NCBI GenBank assembly: GCA_002505455.1
Contig: DAVB01000060.1
Coordinates: 1 to 64,000 of the forward strand
DNA from: Euryarchaeota archaeon UBA52
GTDB taxonomy: Archaea; Thermoplasmatota; Poseidoniia; Poseidoniales; Thalassarchaeaceae
Direction: 5' to 3'
Length of the DNA stretch: 64,000 nucleotides
The position numbers and the translations under genes are program-made. The notes beneath the pieces were generated by a model. It did no database searches, had not been told where the DNA came from, and was given only the letters and a program-made list of their open reading frames with translations. Below are positions 36,658 to 45,138 of this stretch, piece after piece (within the stretch, counting starts at the first letter, position 1; every line of letters starts with the position of its first letter).

Positions 36658-37665
36658 ATGTCGCCCCAGTCATTAGAACAAATCGCACAAGACCTAGTCG
36701 CACCCGGTAAAGGCATTCTTGCGGCCGATGAAAGCAATGGTACGATGTCAAAACGGTTGGAGGCAGTTAATATCGAACCGAGCGAGCATACTCGGAGAGC
36801 ATATAGATCAGCCATGCTTTCATCAGAAGGAATTAATCAGTACATCTCAGGAGTGATACTGTTTGATGAGACTATACGTCAGAAAATGGATGATGGAACT
36901 CCAATACCCGATTATCTGATTTCTAAGGGAATCATTCCTGGCATAAAGGTGGACACGGGTGCCAAGCCACTTTCATGGCATGAAGGTGAGACTGTTACCG
37001 AGGGTCTTGATGGATTGAGGGGCAGATGCGAAGAATACTATCGTATGGGCGCAAGATTCGCCAAGTGGAGGGCCGTCATCAAGATATCTGGAGACCTTCC
37101 AAGCGCCGCCGCAATCTCAGTAAACGCACATGCACTTGCAAGATATGCTGCTATATGCCAAGAACAGGGCATAGTCCCGATTATCGAACCTGAAGTTTTG
37201 ATGACAGGGCCCCATGGATTAGAACAGTGCGCTTCAACCACGTCTAGAATATTGGATGCGGTATATTCAGAGTGCAAAGTTCAGGGAGTCAATCTCAGAG
37301 GTACTATCCTCAAACCCAATATGATATTACCAGGCTCAGAAGCTGAAAAGGCCGATACACGAACTGTTGCAAGGGCAACTGCAGAGGTGCTGAAAGCCAT
37401 GGTCCCACAAGAAGTTGCAGGAGTCGCATTTTTGTCAGGCGGACAATCGGATGTAGATGCGACATCTCATCTTAATGAGATCAACTTGATTATTGGAAAT
37501 GCTCCTTGGCCGTTGACGTTTTCATTTGGTCGCGCACTTCTTGCAGATGCTCTGTCGCTATGGTCAAAGTCAGATCTGGACGGCGCTCAGGCGAAACTCC
37601 GCCATCGCTCCAAGATGAATGCTCTTGCAGCAGCAGGAACTTGGTCATCAGACCTTGAAGTATGA
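36658..37665 (+). CDS. Class I fructose-bisphosphate aldolase (eukaryote/bacterial type)
   Basis: 335 residues. LVAPGKGILAADESNGTMSKRLE, GVILFDETIRQ, GIIPGIKVDTG, FAKWRAVIKI, IVPIIEPEVL and the Schiff-base Lys region RGTILKPNMILPG, then FLSGGQSD, all match the classical class I aldolase known from animals and plants, not the archaeal DhnA type. It ends ASAGTWSS-like (AAAGTWSSDLEV) without the usual C-terminal Tyr. With GlpX it makes a two-gene gluconeogenic unit. Confidence 0.96.
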   Translation: MSPQSLEQIAQDLVAPGKGILAADESNGTMSKRLEAVNIEPSEHTRRAYRSAMLSSEGINQYISGVILFDETIRQKMDDGTPIPDYLISKGIIPGIKVDTGAKPLSWHEGETVTEGLDGLRGRCEEYYRMGARFAKWRAVIKISGDLPSAAAISVNAHALARYAAICQEQGIVPIIEPEVLMTGPHGLEQCASTTSRILDAVYSECKVQGVNLRGTILKPNMILPGSEAEKADTRTVARATAEVLKAMVPQEVAGVAFLSGGQSDVDATSHLNEINLIIGNAPWPLTFSFGRALLADALSLWSKSDLDGAQAKLRHRSKMNALAAAGTWSSDLEV

Positions 37666-37667
37666 GA

Positions 37668-37928
37668 TCATCCTTGGAGCCCAGGATTTCGCTCGTCTTC
37701 TCTCAGAGTCCAGACACATATCTCGTATCTCCCCGAGAGAGCACCTCCTCGCTTCGTCGTCGCTATCTTCCGAATATCTTTGTCTTTCGAGAGAACATTA
37801 CCGAGTTGCTGGGGAGTAGTGCCATGACGCATTGTCGAATTGACATGCTCAAGAATCTCAGTAGTATTCGCCTGACCTCTTTCGTCTAGGAATTTCTTGA
37901 TTTTTTCTCTGAGTCGTGTTGTTCTCAT
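37668..37928 (-). CDS. Small winged-helix-like DNA-binding protein
   Basis: 86 residues from the ATG at 37928; the frame is open to 38030, but the added part is unlike coding sequence. TTRLREKIKKFLDERGQANTTEILEHVN, GTTPQQLGNVLSKDKDI and TTKRGG...YEICVWTLRE read as a helix-turn-helix followed by a beta wing. Similar small proteins are common in this archaeal group as far as I recall. Target unknown. Convergent with the aldolase gene, two bases apart. Confidence 0.65.
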   Translation of the reverse strand: MRTTRLREKIKKFLDERGQANTTEILEHVNSTMRHGTTPQQLGNVLSKDKDIRKIATTKRGGALSGRYEICVWTLREDERNPGLQG

Positions 37929-38230
37929 TGATCTGCACCTCCGCTTCAAACGCTTTACCAGAAGGCTATTTGGAAAACTATTGGAGTCTTCCTCAGTAAC
38001 CATCCGCCTCAGCGTTATGACACAGGACAATCGACCACAATATAACGCTTCTTGGTCGAGTCTGTATTTTGGTTACATCAAGTTGCAGGAATAGACCTCA
38101 TCTTGACTACTTAATGCATCCATTGCAATGGTAGCTAGTTATTTTCGACTGGAAATATGTAACATAATATAACAAAAATAACATTTTAATAGAATAAATG
38201 TACAGTAAAACACGTTATGATTGACAGGGG
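37929..38230. promoter_or_regulatory. 302-base intergenic region with a perfect palindrome and AT-rich promoter
   Basis: The region upstream of two DNA-binding-protein genes contains the perfect 12-base palindrome CCATTGCAATGG at 38120-38131 and a very AT-rich stretch from about 38150 to 38215 (repeats of ATAACA-type words, TATA-like AACATAATATAAC). This fits a promoter for the GTG-started 38231 gene and a possible operator. No small gene was found. Confidence 0.45.
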
Positions 38231-40801
38231 GTGTCATTGATCGTCGATACTGCACCATCAAACTCCGAAGCCAAACCCCGGAGAATACGGGGACTCCATC
38301 GAAGAAGGGTTCTTTCCGCCCTATTTCGCTCTGACTTGACAGTAGCCCAGATATCTCGGCAGACCAATCTCAGGATGCCCCACGTTTCTGCTGAACTGAA
38401 ACGCCTCAGAAAAGAGGAAATGGTCGGCAGTACTGGCGCCCCTGGAGCCCGTGGCTCCTCAATATACCTCACACACAGAGGTAGAGAGGCCATGATCATG
38501 GATGAGGCCCACAGGGTCCAGTCATGTACGCCGATCCCCCCTTCAAGTAACGCTGTTTGCATGGTGTCGCGTGATCGAGATCGACTTCTACTCGCTTCTA
38601 CCATGCCATTCAATCAAGCTTCAATAGCAATCCCCGATCGCCCCTTTTCTAATACGGACTCCAGTGGAAGCGAAGGGGTCATTTGGGTGCTCGCCGAAGT
38701 AGAAAACCAAACACATCGATGGATCAATCCACATACAGGAAAATTGTGCCCCAAACCGAGTGCAGCAGTAGATCCAGCTAAGATCGAGTCCTTCTCCGAA
38801 GTCGATAGGCCATTGTGCATTTTTCATGCTCGAATAATCGAGTCAGGAAGACCGATTTCAATTATCCCCGGAACTTGGTTCTCCCCTAAGTTCGAATTGG
38901 CGAGACACCCATTCTCCTCACACTCTGAGTCAAGCATACGATTGGGAACCATAAATCCCAATTCTCCCCCTGTATTTTCACCTGAAATACTTGTAGTTGA
39001 TATCGAGGGGCGAATGGGTAGATCGCTAATATCAAGAATCATTCCTGATGATTTTCTTGTAATTGGCAGAGTACAGGATAACAAAAATCCACAATCTGTT
39101 TTCCCGCTGGAGGCATTGGATAATTGGATACGTTTAGCCCATCCAAGAACAAATCCTTCAGAACATCGTCGAAGATCACAGGCCTTGAAAGATAGAATAT
39201 CATTCAGAAGAAGATCGCGTGTCCCTGAAGAGACTCTAAGAAGATTCAGACTAGACTGGGGAGACTCCCTCTTCGAGAACAAGACAACCCACACCGATCG
39301 TTTGAACACTTCCAATCTCGGCCCCAGAGCAAGACGTTCATTGATCGAATGGGCGATCCAGTCAAATACCCAGATTCCGATGTTGGTTGAGATTGAAGAA
39401 GACCTGCCAGAACATCTAATCCATGATTGTATGAGACATTTAGATCGAGGCATCATACTAACACACCCGTTAGTCGATGTCCCTGGAGTAGCCAGGCTGA
39501 GTGCTGATCCTGCGCGGCCACTTCCATGGACAAGGTATTCAGATCCTGCTGGATTATCATCTCCTGTTCGCATCGATGATGGCAAGCCAAACCAATTTTC
39601 CACGATTCCAATAAATGAAACAGAATTAATCCAATCAAGGTTGGAAGTTCAATTAGACACCTCAGAGTCTTCAGATCCGATTATTCTGAAATCAATAGTT
39701 GAGATGCTTGGCCGAGATGAGGATTGGGCCAACTTGATTGAAGCAGAGCACCCGGAAGCATCTCTGATAGCCACGCCACCGGGTCTTAGATGGCACAGGT
39801 GGAAACGAATCAGGGATAGGGTACACATCAAATGGCTGGCAATGATCCGCCTCGAGGATATGCCTGAATACGAAGTTCATGAACTCATGAATCAAACCAA
39901 CACAGATATGCAATCAGCATATTCGGAGCAATTCAGAGAAATAATATCTGAAAATCCAACTTTCGCTTTTGATGTACGACCAATGACTCCCCCGGAGTCC
40001 TCGACTCGGGGATCATCATGGGTTGCTTCACGACTCCTAACTTTTGCAAATTACATCCCGAGAGATATGGTTGACGATCTCAAAAGTTGGGCTATTCCTG
40101 CATGGCTCCAGAATCCTCCAAGCATATCTGTCGACACACTTTCTGCTGCCATGAAAATACAAGATTGGGGCAATCCTGACGAATTCTTTGATGAGGTGCA
40201 TAAGTCAGCGAACAATCATCCAAATTCAGATTTGAGCACCTGGTCAAGATTCGTCCGCATAACGCAGGGAAGAGGCAGATTGACTCCATCTTTCTCCAGT
40301 ATTGTAATCCAACATCTTCCCATGGAGTGGTACGCACCATTCTCGGAACAATTATTGTTGAACATCATCAAAATGGAAAATTGGTGGGATCAAACCAATA
40401 TATCTTCCATTCCATGGGCCGCGTTAATACTCAGGCCTAAGGGCGAATATCACACACTACCCGGGACAAACGGACTAGAACACCCCGGTCCGAGTAAGGA
40501 CTTACTCCGCAGACTCGAAGACTCAATAGAATCTGAACTGGGCTTGGAAAATCTTGAAGATCTGAAGTTAATTCATATCTCAGATCTCTTAATGGCCTTA
40601 GAAAAAGCCTCAACAGGATCACCTCCAGTAGACGGAAAGAGCCACAAGATGGTTGGGTGGCTAGCCCAACCCCTCGATAAATGGCCTGATATGGCGCATA
40701 TTGAAACCATGCAGGGAGATCCTTTGATTATGGCTAGATTAATCATGGGTCGGAGTAAATATGCTGTCGATACACGTCCTGAACCGTATTCCATGACTTG
40801 A
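38231..40801 (+). CDS. Large unknown protein with N-terminal winged helix-turn-helix
   Basis: 856 residues with a GTG start just after GGGG. Residues about 20-85 form a MarR/ArsR-like winged helix: RRRVLSALFRSDLTVAQIS, TNLRMPHVSAELKRLRKEEMV (recognition helix), then a basic wing and LTHRGREA. The remaining 770 residues match nothing I know: no Walker, metal or membrane motif, many Trp/Pro and acidic helical segments toward the C-terminus. The domain order suggests a DNA-bound sensor or scaffold. The following stretch (40831-41102) is a structured-RNA candidate on the same strand. Confidence 0.75.
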   Translation: MSLIVDTAPSNSEAKPRRIRGLHRRRVLSALFRSDLTVAQISRQTNLRMPHVSAELKRLRKEEMVGSTGAPGARGSSIYLTHRGREAMIMDEAHRVQSCTPIPPSSNAVCMVSRDRDRLLLASTMPFNQASIAIPDRPFSNTDSSGSEGVIWVLAEVENQTHRWINPHTGKLCPKPSAAVDPAKIESFSEVDRPLCIFHARIIESGRPISIIPGTWFSPKFELARHPFSSHSESSIRLGTINPNSPPVFSPEILVVDIEGRMGRSLISRIIPDDFLVIGRVQDNKNPQSVFPLEALDNWIRLAHPRTNPSEHRRRSQALKDRISFRRRSRVPEETLRRFRLDWGDSLFENKTTHTDRLNTSNLGPRARRSLIEWAIQSNTQIPMLVEIEEDLPEHLIHDCMRHLDRGIILTHPLVDVPGVARLSADPARPLPWTRYSDPAGLSSPVRIDDGKPNQFSTIPINETELIQSRLEVQLDTSESSDPIILKSIVEMLGRDEDWANLIEAEHPEASLIATPPGLRWHRWKRIRDRVHIKWLAMIRLEDMPEYEVHELMNQTNTDMQSAYSEQFREIISENPTFAFDVRPMTPPESSTRGSSWVASRLLTFANYIPRDMVDDLKSWAIPAWLQNPPSISVDTLSAAMKIQDWGNPDEFFDEVHKSANNHPNSDLSTWSRFVRITQGRGRLTPSFSSIVIQHLPMEWYAPFSEQLLLNIIKMENWWDQTNISSIPWAALILRPKGEYHTLPGTNGLEHPGPSKDLLRRLEDSIESELGLENLEDLKLIHISDLLMALEKASTGSPPVDGKSHKMVGWLAQPLDKWPDMAHIETMQGDPLIMARLIMGRSKYAVDTRPEPYSMT

Positions 40802-40830
40802 TATCTACAACATTCTTCCGATATAATGCC

Positions 40831-41102
40831 CGTCCGGCAACACCGCGTCGACGAAGCCCCCACGCCGGAGGCTTAGGATGAACCGCGGTACCACGGTTCG
40901 GGCCACCGGACGACGAAGACCGCCGTGACCTTTTGGTATGATCTGCGGAGCAATCGTACGGATGGAGGATGATGGGTCCCCAGATGACTACGGAATGACT
41001 CATGGGACAACCCCATCCTCCTACAGACGTCCCGGGGTGGGTCAGGGCCCGGAGCCATCGCGATGATGGCGCCCGTTACGCCCCGGGGCACAATATCCGC
41101 AG
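40831..41102 (+). ncRNA. Candidate structured RNA, unassigned
   Basis: This GC-rich, non-coding stretch between two plus-strand genes has strong pairings: CGTCCGG 40831-40837 with CCGGACG 40906-40912, enclosing hairpins 40854-40858/40870-40874 (AAGCC/GGCTT) and 40880-40885/40894-40899 (GAACCG/CGGTTC). A second domain is closed by CTGCGGA 40943-40949 with TCCGCAG 41096-41102 and holds a long hairpin (40964-40980 with 41004-41021) and a stem CCCGGGGTG 41031-41039 with CGCCCCGGG 41079-41087, topped by GCCATC/GATGGC at 41054-41070. A TATA-like ATATAATG lies just upstream. It lacks RNase P (GGAAAGUCC) and SRP helix 8 signatures I could recognise. The strand is not certain because stems are symmetric. 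Confidence 0.55.
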
Positions 41103-41133
41103 TCCTAAAGTTCGACACTCAAGATGGAGGCAC

Positions 41134-42150
41134 ATGTTCCGACGCGGCCTTCTCGGCGGAACCTTCGACCGTGCGCATGAGGGACACGCCATACTAATCG
41201 CCCAAGCATTGGAGCATTGTGCCCATCTTGAGATATGGATTGCTAGCGACGATGTTGCGAAGATGAAAGATAAGAGATGTTGGGACTGGAGCAGACGACG
41301 CTCAGAAATCGAGAAGATCATTGAACCAAATTCTAGGGGCAGAGTATCATTCGACGTTCTTCATGATTCCTTTGGGCCTGCAACCAAACACGCAAATGCA
41401 GATGCCATAATATGTACGAATGAGACTCTTCCGGGCTGTGAAGAAATAAACAGAATTCGAATAGAGAATCAAATGAAACCCCTTGAAACCATTGTGGTAG
41501 AGCATGCCAGAGGGCCTGATGGTCAAGTAATCTCAAGCTCGCGTATTCGCAACGGTACAATAGATCAGTCAGGAGAATTGTTCGTGCATGAATCAGATTT
41601 CAAAGGCACGAAGATCCTCACGTCTGAGGTTGAGTTGATGTTGAAAACTCCTTTCGGCATATTGCATGAGGGTCCAGAATCCGATCATGGTGTAGCTCTA
41701 ACCAAGGCCCTTCAATCCATACAAAGCAACTTGAATATCATTGCAGTCGGAGATGTAACTGTTTTGGGACTACTCAAACTTTCATGTGTTCCTGACATTG
41801 CACTAATAGATGGAATGACAAAACGACACGAGTGGCCCGATACAAAACTCATTGACCGTTCAAAATTCGACATAATTTCCACCGCTCATAACCCGGCGGG
41901 AAAATTAACTCCACAATTATTTGAAACTTGCAAGAACGCTGTCAATTCACTTAATCAGCGGCTAAAGTCGCTGATCGTAGTTGAGGGAGAAGAAGACCTT
42001 GCACCAATAGTACTTCATTTGCTTCTACCTATTGATTCAGTGGTAATTTATGGGCAACCTGGTAAAGGGGTTGTAACTCGGGTGACCGATCTGGAGACTA
42101 AGGAAAATTGCAGGGCTATCCTCGAATCAATGACTTTTGAAAAATCATGA
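41134..42150 (+). CDS. Fused phosphopantetheine adenylyltransferase and GTP-dependent dephospho-CoA kinase
   Basis: 338 residues from the ATG at 41134; the upstream open frame lies in the RNA-like region and is not conserved-looking. Residues 1-160 are a nucleotidyltransferase: GGTFDRAHEGH with the HxGH motif (H15, H18) and VISSSRIRNG. Residues about 185-335 match the archaeal DUF359 kinase: VGDVTVLGLL, PDIALIDGMTKR, NPAGKLT, VEGEEDLAPIVL and YGQPGKGVV. Together they would carry out the last two steps of CoA synthesis, from 4'-phosphopantetheine to CoA. In most archaea these are separate genes, so the fusion is good support for DUF359 function. Confidence 0.9.
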   Translation: MFRRGLLGGTFDRAHEGHAILIAQALEHCAHLEIWIASDDVAKMKDKRCWDWSRRRSEIEKIIEPNSRGRVSFDVLHDSFGPATKHANADAIICTNETLPGCEEINRIRIENQMKPLETIVVEHARGPDGQVISSSRIRNGTIDQSGELFVHESDFKGTKILTSEVELMLKTPFGILHEGPESDHGVALTKALQSIQSNLNIIAVGDVTVLGLLKLSCVPDIALIDGMTKRHEWPDTKLIDRSKFDIISTAHNPAGKLTPQLFETCKNAVNSLNQRLKSLIVVEGEEDLAPIVLHLLLPIDSVVIYGQPGKGVVTRVTDLETKENCRAILESMTFEKS

Positions 42151-42167
42151 GCGAGGAAAAGCCCGCA

Positions 42168-42710
42168 TTATTCGTGCATGGCCTCAATGCCCAGGCCACT
42201 ACAAATCATGACTATGGAAACCGAATAAACACCTGGATCAACCCACGTGGTATTAATTGTGGACCAGATTACGTAGAACAAAATCCCTCCGACTACCAGC
42301 CAGTTTGCCACAATAAGAGACAACTGGCCTTCTGAACCCACCATTTGACGAGGTCTCTGTGCTATTGAATATAGGAACGCGCGTAGTCCAGAGGATGATT
42401 CTATGCCCCTTCCTCCGACAACGATTAGAATCGTTGCAAGAAGTAATGCAACAACATCACCGAGACCGATAGATATGGAAGAATGCGCTGAATACGCCTC
42501 AGAGAGGCTTGAACCATCGATGAAGCCTAACCATTCAATTTTCTGACCTGGAGCGAAAGCACCGAATGTTATGTTGACCAGCGAGACAAAGGCAAGCCAC
42601 GTCCCTATACAGAATGAAACAACCGACAAGAATCGGCTAGGCTTGGTTACCTCATCCTTCCAAGAACTCTGTACCATCGCTCGCGCCACCTTGGCCCTCT
42701 GTTTAACCAT
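42168..42710 (-). CDS. Four-helix membrane protein, unknown
   Basis: 180 residues with four hydrophobic segments (about 28-50, 78-102, 131-152, 157-176), starting after a basic, cytosolic-like N-terminus (MVKQRAKVARAMVQSSWKDEV). No motif recognised. It lies 19 bases downstream of the Orc1/Cdc6 gene on the same strand, so may be read through from it, and is convergent with the CoA gene. Confidence 0.7.
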   Translation of the reverse strand: MVKQRAKVARAMVQSSWKDEVTKPSRFLSVVSFCIGTWLAFVSLVNITFGAFAPGQKIEWLGFIDGSSLSEAYSAHSSISIGLGDVVALLLATILIVVGGRGIESSSGLRAFLYSIAQRPRQMVGSEGQLSLIVANWLVVGGILFYVIWSTINTTWVDPGVYSVSIVMICSGLGIEAMHE

Positions 42711-42729
42711 TACCGGGGCGAATCATAAC

Positions 42730-43968
42730 TCAGAGAGGCCTCTGGAGACGATATTTCCCCTTCGAAGCCTCTACAATAAGTGGTTCTGAGTCTCTCAATT
42801 CATTCATAACGTCAAGAGACTCCGGTATCGCCGAATTAATCTGTTTACTCCTTCCGCCACGACCTTTGCTGACATTCCTTGCGATTATTATTCCAAGATT
42901 GTCTAATTCGTTTAGAAGCGAGGATATTCTTCGGGGCGTCAGAGGTTCTATCATAATCCTATGACATACTTCTGAATAAGTCCTGAATATTTCCCCGGTG
43001 GAAATATTCCTGAGCCCATTGTTTTCATTCAAGCAGATAGAAAAGAGCAGAATCTTTTGTTGAAGAGGAAGGGTTCTGAGGACAGGAGTTAGCTGGTCAT
43101 GCTCAAGCTGACTCTGTGCAAGTCTGACATGCCCCTTGTCCACCAAATCATGATCCATTTTTTGCGCCTTCTTGATTGCAATTCTGAGAAGATCAAGAGC
43201 TCTCCGTGCATCGCCATGTTCCTGAGCAGCCAAAGCAGAACACAGTCCGATCACGCCATTATCCAGAGCACCAGGGCGAACTCCTCTCAGCACCCTATCT
43301 TCGAGAATATCGTTTATCTGATCAGCACCATATGGGTGGAAGACAAGATCAATCTGAGCAAGCCTCGAAGCCACTTGAGGCGTCAACATCTTAGTGAAGT
43401 AAAGGTCGTTGCTAATGCCAATGATACAGCATCTGGACGACTCTAATTCCAAGTTGAGATTCGTAAGGTTGTATATTATCGAATCTCCAACTTTCGAGAC
43501 AAGGTGATCTATCTCGTCAAGCACTATCACGTGGATACCGCCTCTCCGATCCATTCTCCTACGAAACTCTTCGAGAACTCTGTCAGTCGGCCATCCAGTG
43601 AAGGGAATCTTCACATCTTCATCCCGCTCAAGACAGTTTGCAAGAGCTTGAACAACTCGATATTTGGTATCCACAGTTCTGCAGTTAATCGTGTAGGCTT
43701 TAACAGCGGTTCCATTAGACCTTCCTTTGGCTTTGAGTTGTTTCAGCACCGTCTTAGTGACAATTGTCTTTCCTGAGCCAGGAACCCCATACAGGAGCAT
43801 GTTCGATGGAATATGCCCTCTTAGGGCTTCAACAAGATTCTCCCCAAGAGCTCGAATCTCCTTCTCACGATGAGGGAGATTTTGAGGCTCAAAGCCATGT
43901 TCGAAAGCCCCCCTGTTTACGAAAAGAGAATCATTTTCGATAAGAGAATCGAAAATATTCTCTCTCAT
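42730..43968 (-). CDS. cdc6: Orc1/Cdc6 replication initiator
   Basis: 412 residues. AAA+ ATPase motifs: LPHREKEIRAL, YGVPGSGKTIVTK (Walker A near 62), VIVLDEIDHLV (Walker B), sensor-1 GISNDLYF, and RALDLLRIA (sensor 2). The C-terminal winged-helix domain (about 300-400; YSEVCHRIMIEPLTPRRISSLLNELDNLGII) binds origin DNA. It initiates chromosome replication. Its 5' end faces the AT-rich gap at 43969-44352, as expected for an archaeal origin. Confidence 0.96.
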   Translation of the reverse strand: MRENIFDSLIENDSLFVNRGAFEHGFEPQNLPHREKEIRALGENLVEALRGHIPSNMLLYGVPGSGKTIVTKTVLKQLKAKGRSNGTAVKAYTINCRTVDTKYRVVQALANCLERDEDVKIPFTGWPTDRVLEEFRRRMDRRGGIHVIVLDEIDHLVSKVGDSIIYNLTNLNLELESSRCCIIGISNDLYFTKMLTPQVASRLAQIDLVFHPYGADQINDILEDRVLRGVRPGALDNGVIGLCSALAAQEHGDARRALDLLRIAIKKAQKMDHDLVDKGHVRLAQSQLEHDQLTPVLRTLPLQQKILLFSICLNENNGLRNISTGEIFRTYSEVCHRIMIEPLTPRRISSLLNELDNLGIIIARNVSKGRGGRSKQINSAIPESLDVMNELRDSEPLIVEASKGKYRLQRPL

Positions 43969-44007
43969 TTTTTAACACCCTAATCTTACATATTGCTACA
44001 CATGATT

Positions 44008-44028
44008 ATCCCCGGTCAGGCCGGGGAT
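44008..44028. repeat. Perfect GC-rich stem-loop
   Basis: ATCCCCGG at 44008-44015 pairs perfectly with CCGGGGAT at 44021-44028 around a five-base loop. It stands out in an AT-rich region, about 40 bases upstream of the orc1/cdc6 start. It may be an initiator-binding or transcription-control element. Confidence 0.6.
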
Positions 44029-44270
44029 GCTCAAATGCGCAGGACTCGACCGATGCACTCTTCGATAATAAACGTCCCCTAGAGTTCATTCACTGTGGAA
44101 CCAGTTAATGCCCATAGTACGGATATAAATGAACACCTTTATTGGGCCTGTTATCGTAATTTTATTAACAAAATAAAACACCATGTAGTTTGAAATCTAT
44201 GCAACGAGCCGAGGCATACAATTCAAAAAAAAAATTCTAAAGAAACCCAATGATAAAAGGTATCTGAAGA

Positions 44271-44289
44271 GAATAACAACCCGTTATTC
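44271..44289. repeat. Inverted repeat in the putative origin
   Basis: GAATAAC at 44271-44277 and GTTATTC at 44283-44289 form a perfect 7-base inverted repeat with a 5-base spacer, about 65 bases downstream of the metallo-hydrolase gene stop, in the AT-rich part of the gap. A protein-binding site or short terminator is possible. Confidence 0.5.
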
Positions 44290-44352
44290 AGCATGGTTAG
44301 ATCTTCCTTCTCCTGCGCAAAATCGTTGTAATAATGATATTAAATTATAATA

Positions 44353-45138
44353 TTAATTAACATTAAAAGAACCGTCGTCATTCACTTGTAACCAATCTCC
44401 ATCTTCCAGTTGGTGTACTGATTCAGGCAATTCCGCCATCTTGAAACCCGATTCAACGCCCTTGCCGGATGCGTAATTGTGAGTGACCAAAACCTTGACC
44501 TCAGGATGTCTTTGAACGAATGAAATGACATCGGACGGTCGATGGTGATAGGGAAACTCTCCGATGTCGGGAACTCCCATTTCAAGGACCACTACATCAA
44601 CTTCGACGGACCTCCTTTCAATCTCATCACAAGGCCCAGAATCACCACAATGCAGTAGTCTGAAACCGCTGTTATGAGTCAACTCATATCCATGAGGATC
44701 CGTCTCAGGGGTGTGATGTACTGGAAATCTTTCATACACCCAATCTGTACCCTCAAGATGCCCGGATTCATCCGTATTCCAATGAATCGAGTTCTTCAGA
44801 GAATCCTCAAGACTACCTGGAAATGCCATCTTACAAAGCGAAGAGAAAAACTCCTCCCCGCCCGGCCTTGAATATACTGATAGATCATTATCGCTGTTTG
44901 GATCGGTTATGTATTTCCTGTCTAGTAAAATAAATGGCATTCCGAATGTATGGTCTCCGTGCCAGTGTGTTATCAACACATGAACGATGCTTGAGGAATC
45001 AAGCCCTGTTCTCCTGAGCTGAGCCATGATTGTTGGGGGAAGGTCAACCAGGATTTTTCCGTCGATGCAAATAGATGCGTGTAACCTCCCGGGAGGTGCA
45101 AACGCATTGCCTGTACCAATGAAGTCGATACGAGCCAC
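44353..45138 (-). CDS. Metallo-beta-lactamase-fold hydrolase, RNase Z-like
   Basis: 261 residues. FIGTGNAFAPPGRLHASICID, ITHWHGDHTFG (HxHxDH zinc motif), LLHCGDSGPCDE (second metal site) and TH at LVTHNYASGK fit the RNase Z/arylsulfatase branch of the fold. The tRNA 3'-processing enzyme normally has a longer insertion (exosite), not seen, so a phosphodiesterase or other hydrolase is as likely. Transcribed toward the origin region. Confidence 0.85.
   Translation of the reverse strand: MARIDFIGTGNAFAPPGRLHASICIDGKILVDLPPTIMAQLRRTGLDSSSIVHVLITHWHGDHTFGMPFILLDRKYITDPNSDNDLSVYSRPGGEEFFSSLCKMAFPGSLEDSLKNSIHWNTDESGHLEGTDWVYERFPVHHTPETDPHGYELTHNSGFRLLHCGDSGPCDEIERRSVEVDVVVLEMGVPDIGEFPYHHRPSDVISFVQRHPEVKVLVTHNYASGKGVESGFKMAELPESVHQLEDGDWLQVNDDGSFNVN

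Larger units (their letters stand above)
43969..44352. other. Candidate replication origin region
   Basis: A 384-base gene-free gap directly upstream of orc1/cdc6. It is strongly AT-rich (A10 run near 44225; ATTATAATATTAATTAAC near 44345) apart from a GC-rich hairpin at 44008-44028. It contains inverted repeats at 44271-44289 and the TTTTATT/AATAAAA pair around 44155. Archaeal origins are commonly next to orc1/cdc6 with an AT-rich unwinding element. I could not confirm canonical origin recognition boxes; CTGTGGAACCAG at 44093-44104 is at most distantly like one. Confidence 0.5.

Noticed and set aside
40831..41102. Calling the structured region RNase P RNA, SRP RNA or 5S rRNA
   Set aside because: A short 5S-like GGCAACACCG at 40836-40845 and an SRP-like GGTCAGGGCCCGGA at 41040-41053 caught the eye, but the flanking conserved residues do not follow, and the RNase P P4 strand is absent on both strands.
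41002..41133. Extended N-terminus of the CoA gene back to an ATG at 41002
   Set aside because: The 44 added residues are Arg/Pro/Gly-rich, unlike CoaD proteins, and coincide with the paired RNA-like region; the nucleotidyltransferase motif starts eight residues after ATG 41134.
44093..44104. CTGTGGAACCAG as an origin recognition box
   Set aside because: It only loosely resembles the known archaeal box core, and I found no second copy in the gap, so it was not annotated.
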